Assembly: GCA_012976225.1 (NCBI GenBank)
Contig: JAAVVG010000001.1
Span: 992,001 to 1,056,000 of the forward strand
Direction of reading: 5' to 3'
Source of the DNA: Golubevia sp. BC0850
Taxonomy: Eukaryota; Basidiomycota; Exobasidiomycetes; Golubeviales; Golubeviaceae
Length of the DNA: 64,000 nt
Positions 54,215-64,000 of the stretch are shown here, piece by piece. Position 1 is the first letter of the stretch, and each line of letters starts with the position of its first letter. The position numbers and the translations under genes are program-made. The notes below the pieces were generated by a model. The model was not told where the DNA came from. It made no database searches and worked only from the letters and a program-made list of their open reading frames with translations.

Positions 54215-55544
54215 TTATAACTTGCTCTTTTGGGCCTTTAGGACTCCATCGAGCTCTATGAAGATTAAGAGAAAGAAAAGAAGAGAAAGTGAGATCAGTA
54301 GAAGGACCCAGAAGCCTCGCATGAGAGAAGAACTGTTTCGAAATCAAAAACTCACTTGTGGCCAACATGATGTTTCCCTTAACCTTTAGCTTTCCAGACA
54401 TGAAAGCCTTTTGTCCGTTGACCTTTCCATCAGCCATGTCCATGAAGGCTGGAGGAGAGGAAGGAAGGAAGAATAGATAAGGGATCAAGTTAGCAAAATG
54501 ACTCTCCAGACTCGGACAGACGCCTACCGAGTTAGCTAGTAGGCCCTTGTCACAACTCAGGACTCACTGTCATCGGTACAGTTGATGGTGACATCAGCCT
54601 TTCCCTTGGCTGGTCCTTCGTAAGCAACACCTTCCTGTTAGCGCGAAATGGGCATGGGAGGCAGAGGGGGAGATTGAGAACGCATTCTTACGTCAGTTTC
54701 TGAATCTTGAGTCATTCCAACATTGAACCTAATAGGATTTGAATTCTTGGGGAGCAGGAGATTCTTTTGAGAGAAGAGAGTGTGAAAGCTTTCCTTCTGT
54801 CTATCTCAAAACCCGATCCTTCCTCGCTTATCATTCCTCCTTCTTTCAGCAATCGCTACTCACCTTCTTTAGGTCGATGGTGTAGACAAGTTCACCAGAG
54901 GCGTTCTTGATGTGCATCTCGAAGATTCCGTTGGTCTGTGACGTGGGTGAGAGAGTGGATTGAATCAGTCGGAGGTCGAAAAGGTGGAGAGGAGCGAAGT
55001 GGGAATGTCGGGAGAAGAGGTTGGCCTTCAATCATTCTCTCCCTCTGTCTGTCTAGCTAGCTGGTTGAAAGTCTAGAAGATCAAATCTTCAAAGATTGAT
55101 GCATCCATTTGCCCCATCCAAGGTTGAAGATCTTGTGTAGCTTGCTATCTGTCCTCTCCACTGTTCATCCGGTATCCGTTCCCAGCACTCCAGCATCACA
55201 ATGATTCGAGACTCACCTTCTTGATGATGTCCTATTGAAAACATTGAGAGAAATAGAGGTAAAACAGAGAGATTGGGCGAGTGTTAGGTTCGGAAAGAAT
55301 TTGTGGAGAAGCCGGAGGAGAACAGCTATAGTTGAGCTTTGAATGAGATGTTGCAAGATACTAACCTTCTTTTCCTTGTCGGACATGTCCTTAAGACCTC
55401 CTTCAATTTGCTTGAAAAGTTCTGGCGAGAGTAGAAGAGGGAGAGATAGTTGGATGAGAGAAATGAATAGCGAGAATGTTGAAGGATTGATTGAGGGTGG
55501 AATATGAATCCATTCAACTCACCAGCGGATTTGTGGTCACCCAT
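54215..55544 (-). CDS. Peroxisomal SCP2-domain sterol/lipid carrier protein
   Basis: A small intracellular lipid carrier of about 122 residues made only of an SCP2 domain. Six exons: exon 1 (55523-55544) codes MGDHKSA; exon 2 ELFKQIEGGLKDMSDKEKK; exon 3 is a 15-nt microexon (55217-55231, DIIKK); exon 4 TNGIFEMHIKNASGELVYTI; exon 5 EGVAYEGPAKGKADVTINC; then DTFMDMADGKVNGQKAFMSG with GKLKVKGNIMLAT. The last exon is LDGVLKAQKSKL. The 'f..m..Gk.n.q.AFm.GKlKvkGn..la' block is diagnostic, and the SKL end is a peroxisomal PTS1 signal. All exon joints keep frame. A TATA-like box lies about 100 bp upstream of the ATG, suggesting strong expression. Confidence 0.92.
55217..55231 (-). other. 15-nt microexon of the SCP2 gene
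   Basis: On the minus strand TTTCAATAG, then GACATCATCAAGAAG, then GTGAGTCTCG: an exon of five codons (DIIKK) between good splice sites. It is required to join DKEKK to TNGIFEM in the conserved SCP2 spacing. Confidence 0.85.
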
Positions 55545-55637
55545 GTTGATAAGATTAGCTAGTTTGAAGGCAAAGGGAAGTTTTTGAGAGAATGGTTGAT
55601 TGGGGGAAGAAGGAAGAGAAGGAAAGATAGAGGGATC

Positions 55638-55645
55638 CTTTTAAA
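55638..55645 (-). promoter_or_regulatory. TATA-like box of the SCP2 gene
   Basis: TTTAAAAG followed by GATCC on the minus strand, about 94-101 bp upstream of the ATG at 55544. Confidence 0.5.
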
Positions 55646-55960
55646 GCCTCTCGCGATCGCAGAAACGCAAAGTGTCTTTTGAAAGACCTCGCTACCCTTC
55701 TCGCTGTCCCTTCTCTCTTCCCCCGCCTTCTCTTTCACTTTCATTTCTTTCCGGCATGACGTTATTTCATGTGACATCTCCTCGTTATCTTCTCTTGATG
55801 ACGACACCCTTCTCTACCGCAGGCTATCATTAATCATTCCGAGACCCCATCTCGCTATGGAAGTTGGGAGACGGGGTAGGACGAAATGGCCAAATGAGTC
55901 GTGATTTCAACTGCTCGTCAAGAGAAAGAAGAATGGAAGATACATAGATAGTTCGGCAAA

Positions 55961-56022
55961 ATGGAAAGAAGGGGGGGGGGAAAGAGAGAGACAGAGAAAG
56001 AGAGAGAATGAACAAGAGAAAG
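55961..56022. repeat. Homopurine tract with G10 run
   Basis: A nearly pure A/G stretch on the plus strand, with ten G at 55971-55980 followed by GA-rich sequence (AAAGAGAGAGACAGAGAAAG). It sits in intergenic DNA about 430 bp upstream of the SCP2 start. Confidence 0.85.
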
Positions 56023-56213
56023 TGAATATCGTCCAAGAAAAGGCCCTTTACAATGCGAATGTTTGATTGGAGCTAAATTTGAGAGAAGAGACTGAACGTC
56101 AAGAAAACAAGAAAAGTCGAATACAGAGGTTCAAATAGATTGGGAAGAAACGAAACAGGGGGTGGCGAGAACTACAAGCGATCTAGAAAGTGAGAATCGA
56201 AGAGATTTGATGC

Positions 56214-57675
56214 TCAGTTGACGATAGCAGATTTCTTGGTACCGATGATCTTGGGTTGACCGGTAGTAGAATCCATCTTTGAGGAGAAAGCGTAGGCAGA
56301 ATAGTCCTTGTGAAGATCTGGATCATCACATTTGATGACGAGACTCTTGACCTCAGCGGTGAATTCGTTATTGGAATCAGCTTTGGACCAGTCTGGCTTT
56401 CCACCAGTCCATTCTTGAGTTCCCTGAGAGAAAAGAGAAAAAAGTAGGGGAAAAGAGAGTGAGTGGAAGAAGGTTAGCGGCGTCGTCAAACGACTCGAAG
56501 CTGGGGCTCTCTCCATTCGAGCTCACCTTAGCCATTCCATCGGATGACCAAATTGAGATCTGGATTCTTGAAGGAGTTGCTGGATAGTCGTAGGCTCCTT
56601 TCTTGTTCTTGGTAGAGCTTCTTTTGACAGTTCTTACTGGCTTTCCATCGATCTCGAATACCATTTCTGTAGGACTCCAATCAATAGTGTAGGCATGCCA
56701 ATCAGCAGTGGTGAAATCCTTAGAGACCTTTGAATTCTTTCCGTAGTCGTAGAGAGGAGTTTCTCCGTCCCAGTGGAAGTAATAATTCGTTTGAGCATTC
56801 TTCTTGTCGTTGGTAGTCATCTCCCAGTCCATCTCGTCACGAGTTGGGGAGACTGCGATGAAAGAGGCGACGATACCTTGATGATTTGCGTGTCTCATGG
56901 TCACTGTAGTTCTACCGTAGAGCATATCTAAGAAATTTGGAGGGCACAAGAGATCAGTACCTCTTGAGACTACACAGCTGTTGCTTCAATTCTCCGACTT
57001 CAACGTCGATCACGATTCCACTTCCAACACCCCTGACGACTCGGACCCACCCCTTCTTTTACCGCCCACAAGATACTCACATCTAGTAGTGCTCAAGCTA
57101 GTTCCACTTCCACCAGATCCTCCACCTTTTCCAACAGTCAACTTCAACCCAGTGTTAGATGGTCTTGGAGAACCACCCTCGAGAGTCAAAGGAGGGGAAC
57201 TATCTGCATCACCCTTGTACTTTGAGGCAGAGACGTAGTGAGTTTTGGAGTTGGTGAAATCCAAATCTTGATCTTGACATCTAGGCATAGGAGCGCAGGA
57301 ACCATGTTTGAAAGATCCTAATTTGTTGGGCGACGGAGAAGGGTCGAGGACGTCAGTCTAGGAGTTGCCAGCAGCAAAGCCAAATTCCACACACCTAACG
57401 GATCACATCCTGATAAACAGTGGTCAGCAGTGGAGCCACAGAAGCCGAATTGAGAGCAACAAGGCTTCGATTTTGGGCTGAAATGGAGAGAGTGGAGGAT
57501 GGGAGGGACGAGGTTAGGAATGTGAGCTTCACCTCAAATCTAAGACGTTAGCGTCTCACTCAGATTGTCCGGCATTCATCACGTACCATTGATTGGAGGA
57601 ACTGCAGGCTGAGAGGACAGAACTTGCTCCGAGAGTCAAAGCAGCGAGAAGAAAAGAGAGACGAATTGCTAGCAT
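56214..57675 (-). CDS. CRH1: CRH-type GH16 cell-wall transglycosylase with CBM18
   Basis: A secreted enzyme that crosslinks chitin to beta-glucan in the cell wall. The ATG at 57673-57675 opens a signal peptide (MLAIRLSFLLAALTLGASSV). A chitin-binding CBM18 follows across the first intron: NQCPKSKPCCSQFGFCGSTA, DHCLSGCDP. The next exons read GSCAPMPRCQDQDLDF and HYVSASKYKGDADS, then the GH16 core LYGRTTVTMRHANHQGIVAS, the catalytic motif DEMDWE (usually DEIDWE; both Glu present), TNYYFHWDGETPLYDYGKNS, ADWHAYTIDWSPTEMVFEID and PSRIQISIWSSDGMAKGTQE with WTGGKPDWSKA. It ends KKSAIVN at 56214. No obvious GPI-anchor tail. Five or so exons, about 385 residues. Confidence 0.93.
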
Positions 57676-58253
57676 GTTGGCTTGATTTGAAAGGTTGGCA
57701 AAAGTTGTGTTTGAAATTTTTCGAGAGCTTTAAGGTAAGCTTGAATAAATGGCAGGAGTTTGAAAGGGAGAAGGAAAAGGAGAGGAGAGGTTCAAAGAAT
57801 GTGGGGAGAAAGAGAGTGAAACTTGGTCTACGTTTGGGGGTAGATGTCGAAAGAGAGGTCGAAGAAAAGTTATTGAAAAAGAAGAAGGATGAAAGAAAAA
57901 GAAAGGGAAATGGAAAAGATCGCCAAAGTTTGAAGAAGCTTGGCCAGATGGGATGGAGGTCTGACTACCCCTTGCAGCTTATTCTGGGAGCCGCCATCCC
58001 TCTTTTTTCGGGGCAGGAACAAGCCGTGGCGCAAATTGAAAGATTCTTGAAAATACATACCTGAATTTCAAACAAACGGAACTCTTGCGAGAATGAAGAG
58101 GGGAGGGAGGCGATAAGAGGACGCCGCCACCCACCCACCACCCAATCTCAAAGCAGATCCAAAAGAAAAGGAGGCAAAAGGGAGAAACGGTATCGAAAAC
58201 GAATTGTGTTTAGAGTACATTGTGAAGGAGGTATAGTACAAGAAATGCTTCCT
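57676..58253. other. CRH promoter region
   Basis: 578 bp between the CRH start and the giant orphan's stop, both minus strand. AG-rich on the plus strand to about 57930. A long plus-strand frame (57624-58064) is a composition artefact of that purine bias. No TATA box found at the usual distance. Confidence 0.5.
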
Positions 58254-61200
58254 TCACCATCTGAAGGGAGAGGTAAGGATCCGTCCAAACCAGTGCAAAG
58301 TCGAGGTGATGTAGCCTGCCAATCCCAGAAGAGAGTGACCAACGGAATGTTCCATCTCTGCTGATTTCAGGTCCTTGGCAAACAGTTTTGCTTGACCTCT
58401 CTCTCTCCTCCTTCGTTGCAGGTCCTCTTTCCTGGCTTCCACTTCCTGCGAACTCCTGGATTCGGCGATGTCATCTTGAGAAGGCTTAGATTGTCCGTCT
58501 TCTGGATCCGGGGAGAACTCGCCCTCTTTGTATCCCAAGAGTTGATCCCAAGCTTTGTCGCCCTCTCTTAGTATCTCGTCGGAAATTCCAGGAGAAGCTG
58601 AGGGTTTCCAGCTAGGCTCTTGGAAGTCGACGTCCATAGCCAAAGCTAATTCATCGACCCTCCGATAGAGTTGGGCTACTGGTTGACTGATGCTGGAGAC
58701 GGCAGCGAGGAAGCAAAATGCAGTAACCAAGAATGCCGAGAAGAGGATGACTACAGGAGACGTGAAGATCGAAGGCGAGCTCTTCGACGTGTCGTGTTTT
58801 GAAGTTGGGACTTGAACAGGAGCAGATTTCTGGATTGGTAAAGTGGTGCCTGGAGGAACGAAGAAGAAGTTGTAGACCTGGGTATCTCTGGACGAGGCTA
58901 GAAGAAGGTTGGATGAGGCGAGTTCGCGAAGAGCGGGTGGGATGGAGGATGAGACGAGAGTGTGGCCTGAGTGCAGGAGAAAAAGGAAAGAGGAGAAGGA
59001 TAAAGGTCAGTGCTACGCCAAAGGACTGAAGAGCGACTACAATTAACAGTTCTGCAACTCACCAACTTCGACTTCCAAATGATGGACCAGGCTTGGGAAG
59101 ACAGGGAGAGCAAGATTCGAACCAGCTGTTGACGTTTGAGAGGTAGAGAACAAGACCTCTACAGAGGGTGCTTCGTCGATGTTGCGAAGGAGGGATGGTG
59201 GGAAAGAGATCGAAACCTCGTCACCTTGCGTCGAGATCGTGGAGAGCGGAAGCATTCTTCCAACAACCTCCACTCCGAGAATCGAGGTTCCAGCTAGCGA
59301 GAAGTTGAAGTGAGATAAAAGTTTCAGCCCTACTTGCTCTTGATCGACCTTCAGAGTCTCGAGAAGACACGGCCACTTCGCCCTAAGCTTCGAAACCACT
59401 GTCCCGTCTCCATGCGATTGATAGATCTTGACAGAAGAGAAGCCGATCACCGCAGCTGATGCTGAAGGGTCCGAATTGACGCTGATGAGCTGCAGAGCGG
59501 GAGCTGGAGTAGTGTGATTGAATTGAGGAGCAGCAGTTTGAGGAGAGAACAGAAGCCCTCTGGTCAAAGAGTGCTCTCCCACACCCCCGAGAGAAGGCAG
59601 CGACATGTTGAGCCCTCGAGGAGTTCCTTCTTGACCTGGAGAGAGAGATTGAACTGATGTTTCAGCAGGCGCTGAAACTGGCTCCGAAGGTGTGGCTGTA
59701 AAGTCGAAGAAGCAAGCTTCGTTGTTTCTGGATGGATCTTGAAAAGCGGCTTGAGCACTAGCGACGTTGACCACCCGGTAGCCATTTGGTCCTTCGGCAG
59801 TAGAGTTGCTGGGGAGACGAGAAATCTTGATAGCTCCTCCATTGGAACCTGAAAGACTGACTGTCATATGATGAGATGGAATTGAACTTGAACCTTTGAG
59901 TCGGAGGATGGGAAGGGCTAGAGAAGATGGCGACCAGATTCTGGCTTTTCCGATGATAATGAATTTCAGTTTGCAAATGGCTTTGGAATCTGTCGTGGTC
60001 CCACAGATGCTAGGTACATGTAGAACTAGTTCCAGGAACTCTGATGACGAAGTCGCTTCAGCTTCAGCTCCAGGTTTCCTGTCCGGCTCTCCTTTCCTGC
60101 TAGAGGCTGTGGATCCAATCGAGTAGCGACCACCCCTTCTTGGAATTCCTGGAACAGAAGATCCAATGTCGACCGAGTCGTCCAAGATCGAATCTCTTAA
60201 CTCTTTCGGGAGAGCCTCCTTGATGATGTCGATCTCACTCAGAGAGACCGAGTCGTCTTGAATTTGGGGAGTCTTCGAAGAGCCTGACCAAGAGGATATT
60301 GAGGACTTGTTGGATCCGTCACTGAAGCCGCTTGGAGACGAGTCGCCGCCAGTCAAAAGGAAAGGAGATGAAGGTGTCTCCAATTCAGTTGAGCTGCCAG
60401 CGCCGACAAGGCTGCTCGAATGGAGGTAGCGCTTGTCACTGTCGCCTAGCTGAACTTCAGGTCCACTTTGCCACTCCAATCTTTGATCCAAAGAGTCGAC
60501 GCAGAATCTGGTTCGATTAAGGAGGGAAGGAGACGAGGAATGAAATCAGTCCCGACGCCAGCTTTGCTCCAAACTTTGTCTTACTAGGCAACTCACTGAA
60601 GAAACGCGTGTGACTCCAAGCCAGGATAGAAAGGCTCAATCAGCTCGCACTCCCACTTCAAATCCATTTCAACGGGATCTTCCTCTGTGTCGGCATCATC
60701 TGCCTTCGAAACCTGGACTGCGAGATTCGTTTCCAGACTTTGCCCTTTGAGGGAGAAGCGAGCAGGGGATGAACTAGACCCTTCTAGATCTCCAGTTGAA
60801 GTAGCGGCTGCATCTTCAGCTGCCCAGCTGATGACAACTCGGCTGTTGGCGGAGAAAATTCCTTCGATTGAAAGTTGAGTAAATGCATCCCCTGTGTTGC
60901 CGTCATCTGAGAAGCTCCTGTCTGCCCTTAAAGTAGCAGCATCGTCCAAGCTGGTTTCCTCTCCTTCCTGTGTCGGTTCCTTCTTGACAGAGGTGGACTT
61001 GCGTTTGGACTTAGGGTTCGTCTTGCGTGGACGAGAAAGAGGTTCTGGATTCATCTCTACAGAAAGCATCCCGTCGCGATTGGGAGAATTTGAGAGAGCT
61101 ACCATACATGCTGAGGTATGGAATGAGACCTTCAAGAAGTTGTTCAGGCATACAGGAATTGGCAAACGAACCTGAAAGGAATGGAGGGAGGGGAGAGTGG

Positions 61201-62155
61201 CGTCAGTCACCTTGGAGGTCGAAAAGGTGGATGTATGCGCCTGAAATTCGCGTGTGATAGTCCACATGATCTTAAATGACAGGGCTGTAGATTTAATTGC
61301 GATTTGAGACCGATTTACGAGAACTCAGAGCGTCTCAGAGATGCTGCTGGTCTCTCTTGCTCTAGCTGCTTTCCTCCCCTCTCAACTCCATTCGCGCTTC
61401 TCTATGACCCTAATCCGCATCAAAGTACTGAAGCTCTCCTATAAATCCTCACTCACTGTAGAAGGGGCTCTAGGAGGTTCGCATGCCATTGGAACTCTCA
61501 AGTTCAAAGTCACCATGTACCATTTCTTCTTCTCTTGCTTCGATTCGCTAGAAGCTGATTTTCCAGGAGTAGGTGGTGATCTTACGAGCCCATGAGCTGT
61601 AGCTGGAGCTATTATAGCGATGTGAAAGTCTGAAATGGTGATGATTGGAAGAGAAGAAGTAGAATGATTGATTGAAGACCTTCTACCACTTCTACTTGAA
61701 GATCTCCTGAATTCACTCCTTTCTTCAGTGAGTTCTGAATCCAGATCTCCAAGCGCGTTCGCAAATGGAATTCCAAGCGCATTCGCAGCCTCTGCTGCAG
61801 AGGAGGATAGCAGCTGAGCCTCTTGCTGTGTATTGAGAGGATCGACTTCGGATGAGATGAGTTGAACTGAGGAATCTGGAAACAGGTTGAAAGTTTGCGA
61901 TTTGTGCTGATCTACTGGAAGTTCTATCTGTGGAGAGTGAGTGGAGAGAAGGGAGAAGTGTTGTGGCTAAGCTAGATGTCTTGAGGCTCGAGAAGGAGGA
62001 AGTGGCTACAGGGCTTAAAGACTCACCTTGAGATACAAGGTATAATCAGCTCCTTTATCATGGGCTTGTCCATGAAGAACCAGCTTTCTACAGACTCTGA
62101 CTAGAGATTCTTGAGGCTGCTGTGCAGGGAAGCTGCTACCGATTAGAGGGACCAT
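58254..62155 (-). CDS. Giant orphan protein with one C-terminal membrane span
   Basis: I do not recognise the family. The likely start is the ATG at 62153-62155 (MVPLIGSSFPAQQPQESLVR), with SDFHIAIIAPATAHGLVRSP and KKWYMVTLNFKVRMPMACEP in the next exons (about 61440-62030). Long exons at 60593-61265 and 59043-60500 read LNNFLKVSFHTSACMVALSN, KWECELIEPFYPGLESHAFL, FLELVLHVPSICGTTTDSKA, ICKLKFIIIGKARIWSP and AAVIGFSSVKIYQSHGDGTV, beta-rich with Ser-rich inserts. The last exons give ALRELASSNLLLASS, one span (SPVVILFSAFLVTAFCFLAA), YRRVDELALAMDVDF and a charged tail ending GRILTSPFRW. Roughly 1,200 residues. A tail-anchored-like organelle or nuclear-envelope protein is possible. Exon joins were not all checked. 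Confidence 0.55.
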
Positions 62156-62379
62156 AGATTGCCTCTCTTCTCAGGAAAGACCCAAGGTTTACCAGAGAGT
62201 CGATAGAGTAAAATCAATCTCTGAAGTGGAACAACTTTTGAGTAGTCTTTGATTCAGTCAGTGATGGTCTGGGTCCTGGGAGAGCAACACGGTGTGGGCT
62301 TGGACTCTGCGAGAGTACGCGACTTTCTCACTTCCTCCCTCTCCTTCCCTCCTTCTTCTTCTCTTCTTCTTCCAAAACG

Positions 62380-64000
62380 ATGACTACTTCAAACATTACG
62401 AGGTCGGCTGGTCGATCGATATCTTCAGCCTCTTCTCTTCTATCATCCACAAACTCTATCGCTTTATCCTCTTCCTCTTCCTCTTCTTCACCATGTCGTT
62501 GCTTTTCTTCCACTTCCTCATCCAAAGCCTCAACTCCAGGTTCAATGCCAGAAGTCAGGTCCTCTAGATCTGACTCCGCTAGAACTTCTGCTGGAAACCC
62601 TAATGACTCTGCAGCTGGCGGTAGAAGGCGAACAGCAGGAGGCCCTGGAGGTAGAGGTGGTTCTTCCCGTCCTGCTCGTAGAACAGCAGCCCTTCCACCT
62701 TACGAGGAATGGATCAAAGGTCAAGGAGCTGATCTCTACAAGAATCCACCTCCTGGAAAGGGTCCCCATTGGATTTCTGATACAGTAAGTTTCGGCTCTA
62801 CACCGCTCTTTCACTCTTTCAAATCAGTCTTTACCAGTTGCTGACTGAAATTTGCTTCTTCCTTTCTTCTTACACCTCCCGCCCTCCTCTTCTCCTCTCC
62901 CTCAGCCATTCCCTCTCAATCCATCCTTCTTACCGCCTGCTCCTTTGTCACAGAAAGGTCGAGATGAACTCTGGAATCAGCACACCTCAAATTCAAAGCA
63001 GAATGGAGTCAAGGAACTTTCGAGAAAGTTTAGCATCAGTCCAGCTAGGATTGAAGCGATACTGAGACTCAAAGCACTGGAGACTGAATGGCAACAGCAG
63101 GTGAGTTCTTGAAACTGAAAGCAGCGGTGAGAGTGAGCGGAAGAGCTGCGGCAGGAAGGGGAGGGTTATGTCGAAGGATGGAGGAAGGCCATCTCTTTGG
63201 AAAATGATCTTGATCGCAATGATGATCAACCAATCGATTAGTCTTGCAGACCTTTACATGGTGATTCAAACCCATTCAAGTCACTGAGCTTTCAAGATCG
63301 ACCAAAGAAGAGAGAGCAGAGGAAAGCAAGGTTCACCGTCTACGTGCTTCTAGGTTCAAAAAGATCGACTAACACCTTGGCTCTTGCCTTTTCTCCTTCC
63401 TCCTGTTCTTCTCTCACACTTGATTCATTTCGATCAAAGGGTAAACCACTCCAGACGGAATTCACCAAGAACATGGACCGACTCTTGGGATCACCGTCTC
63501 TACCTCACGCTATCGATCCCAAATCACCGTCCAACCTGGTCTCAACTACTCCGGAAACGAACGAAGCCATCTCACCAAGAGGTTCTATTATCGAAGAATT
63601 TCCAGAATCAGGCAGCGAGGCTTCAGTCTTGGAACCTGCGATGATGGAGGCTCAAGAAAAGCAGAAGCAGAGGGTGAAAGATCTTCCTACGGGAGGACCT
63701 AGCGTCGAAGCTGCCAAATCAGCAGAGCAGCAGACTACAAAGATTTCCTCCAGAGTAGCTTTGAATCCAAAGAACATCGAAAGACCCACCCTTGTGGTTT
63801 CGAATCTTTCCGTTGGTTTGACTAGGACGCAAGCACGAGCCGAGGGTAGACCTGAAGTCAGATCTTATGAAGGAGCTGGTAGACTGGCTAGGAATGAGAG
63901 AAGAGCGGAAAAGAGAAAGACGGATAAGAAGAGGAGTCCGAGTGAGAAGCTGGATCCTGTCGAAGCTCACAGTCGAGCCGAGATGGAGAGCTCGGGTTGA
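62380..64000 (+). CDS. Mitochondrial Bot1/mS45-type protein (eukaryotic mitochondrial regulator family)
   Basis: Related to fission yeast Bot1 and yeast Mrps35 (mS45), subunits of the mitochondrial small ribosome. The ATG at 62380 opens MTTSNITRSAGRSISSASSL, a Ser/Arg-rich presequence. The family core is PPYEEWIKGQGADLYKNPPP, GKGPHWISDT, intron, PFPLNPSFLPPAPLSQKGRD, ELWNQHTSNSKQNGVKELS and RKFSISPARIEAILRLKALE with TEWQQQ. After another intron comes GKPLQTEFTKNMDRLLGSPS. A long tail follows: ESGSEASVLEPAMMEAQEKQ, KISSRVALNPKNIERPTLVV, VRSYEGAGRLARNERRAEKR. The stop is the last three bases of the window, so the gene is complete. About 430 residues. Confidence 0.82.

Larger units (their letters stand above)
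55545..56213. other. SCP2 promoter region and homopurine tract
   Basis: 669 bp between the SCP2 start and the CRH stop, both minus strand. Contains the TATA-like box at 55638-55645 and a strand-biased purine tract. No gene seen. Confidence 0.55.

Noticed and set aside
57624-58064. A 146-codon plus-strand Lys/Glu-rich frame
   Set aside because: It begins antisense to the CRH signal peptide and follows a purine-rich promoter; composition artefact.
62328-62525. A minus-strand Glu-rich frame
   Set aside because: Antisense of the Ser-rich presequence of the Bot1-like gene.

Overview
This window is nuclear DNA from a fungus, most likely a basidiomycete yeast or yeast-like species. Genes are densely packed on both strands. 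Almost all are split by short introns (about 50-115 nt) with GTGAGT/GTAAGT-type donors and CAG/TAG acceptors. Single proteins place it in Basidiomycota: a stealth-family phosphotransferase resembling cryptococcal xylosylphosphotransferase, a chitin-binding GH16 CRH enzyme, a GPALPP protein and a Bot1-type mitochondrial protein. I cannot fix the class, though Pucciniomycotina or a relative would fit. I see no transposon, retroelement, virus remnant, CRISPR array, tRNA or rRNA.

Layout. 0.1-7 kb: proteasome beta2 (PUP1, -), head to head with a mitochondrial-type nucleoside diphosphate kinase (+), then an MFS hexose transporter (-) and a small mitoribosomal L51/S25 protein (+). 7-14.3 kb: an NFKBIL1-like protein, a small secreted protein with a Kex2 site, and the PAN2 deadenylase subunit (all -). 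15-25.5 kb: an orphan gene (+), a Zn2Cys6 transcription factor (-), CHL4/CENP-N (-), a GPALPP protein (+) and a four-span membrane protein (+). 25.8-32 kb: a weak F-box-like gene (-), a large BTB/germ-cell-less-like protein (+) and a SERF/4F5 protein (-). 32.3-40 kb: SNF4 (AMPK gamma, -), TRAPP subunit TRS31 (+), glutaredoxin GRX3/4 (-) and an uncertain membrane protein (+). 41-50 kb: a disordered orphan (-), mitochondrial GatA (-), an Ssr4-C-like chromatin protein (+), a SurE-type phosphatase (-) and PGS1 (+). 50-64 kb: a stealth/XPT1-like enzyme (+), a peroxisomal SCP2 protein (-), the CRH enzyme (-), a giant single-span orphan (-) and a Bot1/mS45-like protein (+), which ends exactly at the window end.

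These are mostly unrelated housekeeping genes, not a pathway cluster. The shared theme is architecture. Many genes lie head to head over 75-370 bp, and a subset carries TATA-like boxes about 100 bp before the ATG. Splicing is elaborate, with a 15-nt microexon, a 7-nt first coding exon and three stop-free introns whose length is a multiple of three. No complete new system is visible. The best candidates for novelty are the orphans at 14996-16453 and 58254-62155, the stealth-family enzyme, and an ACGTA-rich repeat island near 36.95 kb. Exon borders were read by eye; where no exon list is given, only the outer limits should be trusted.
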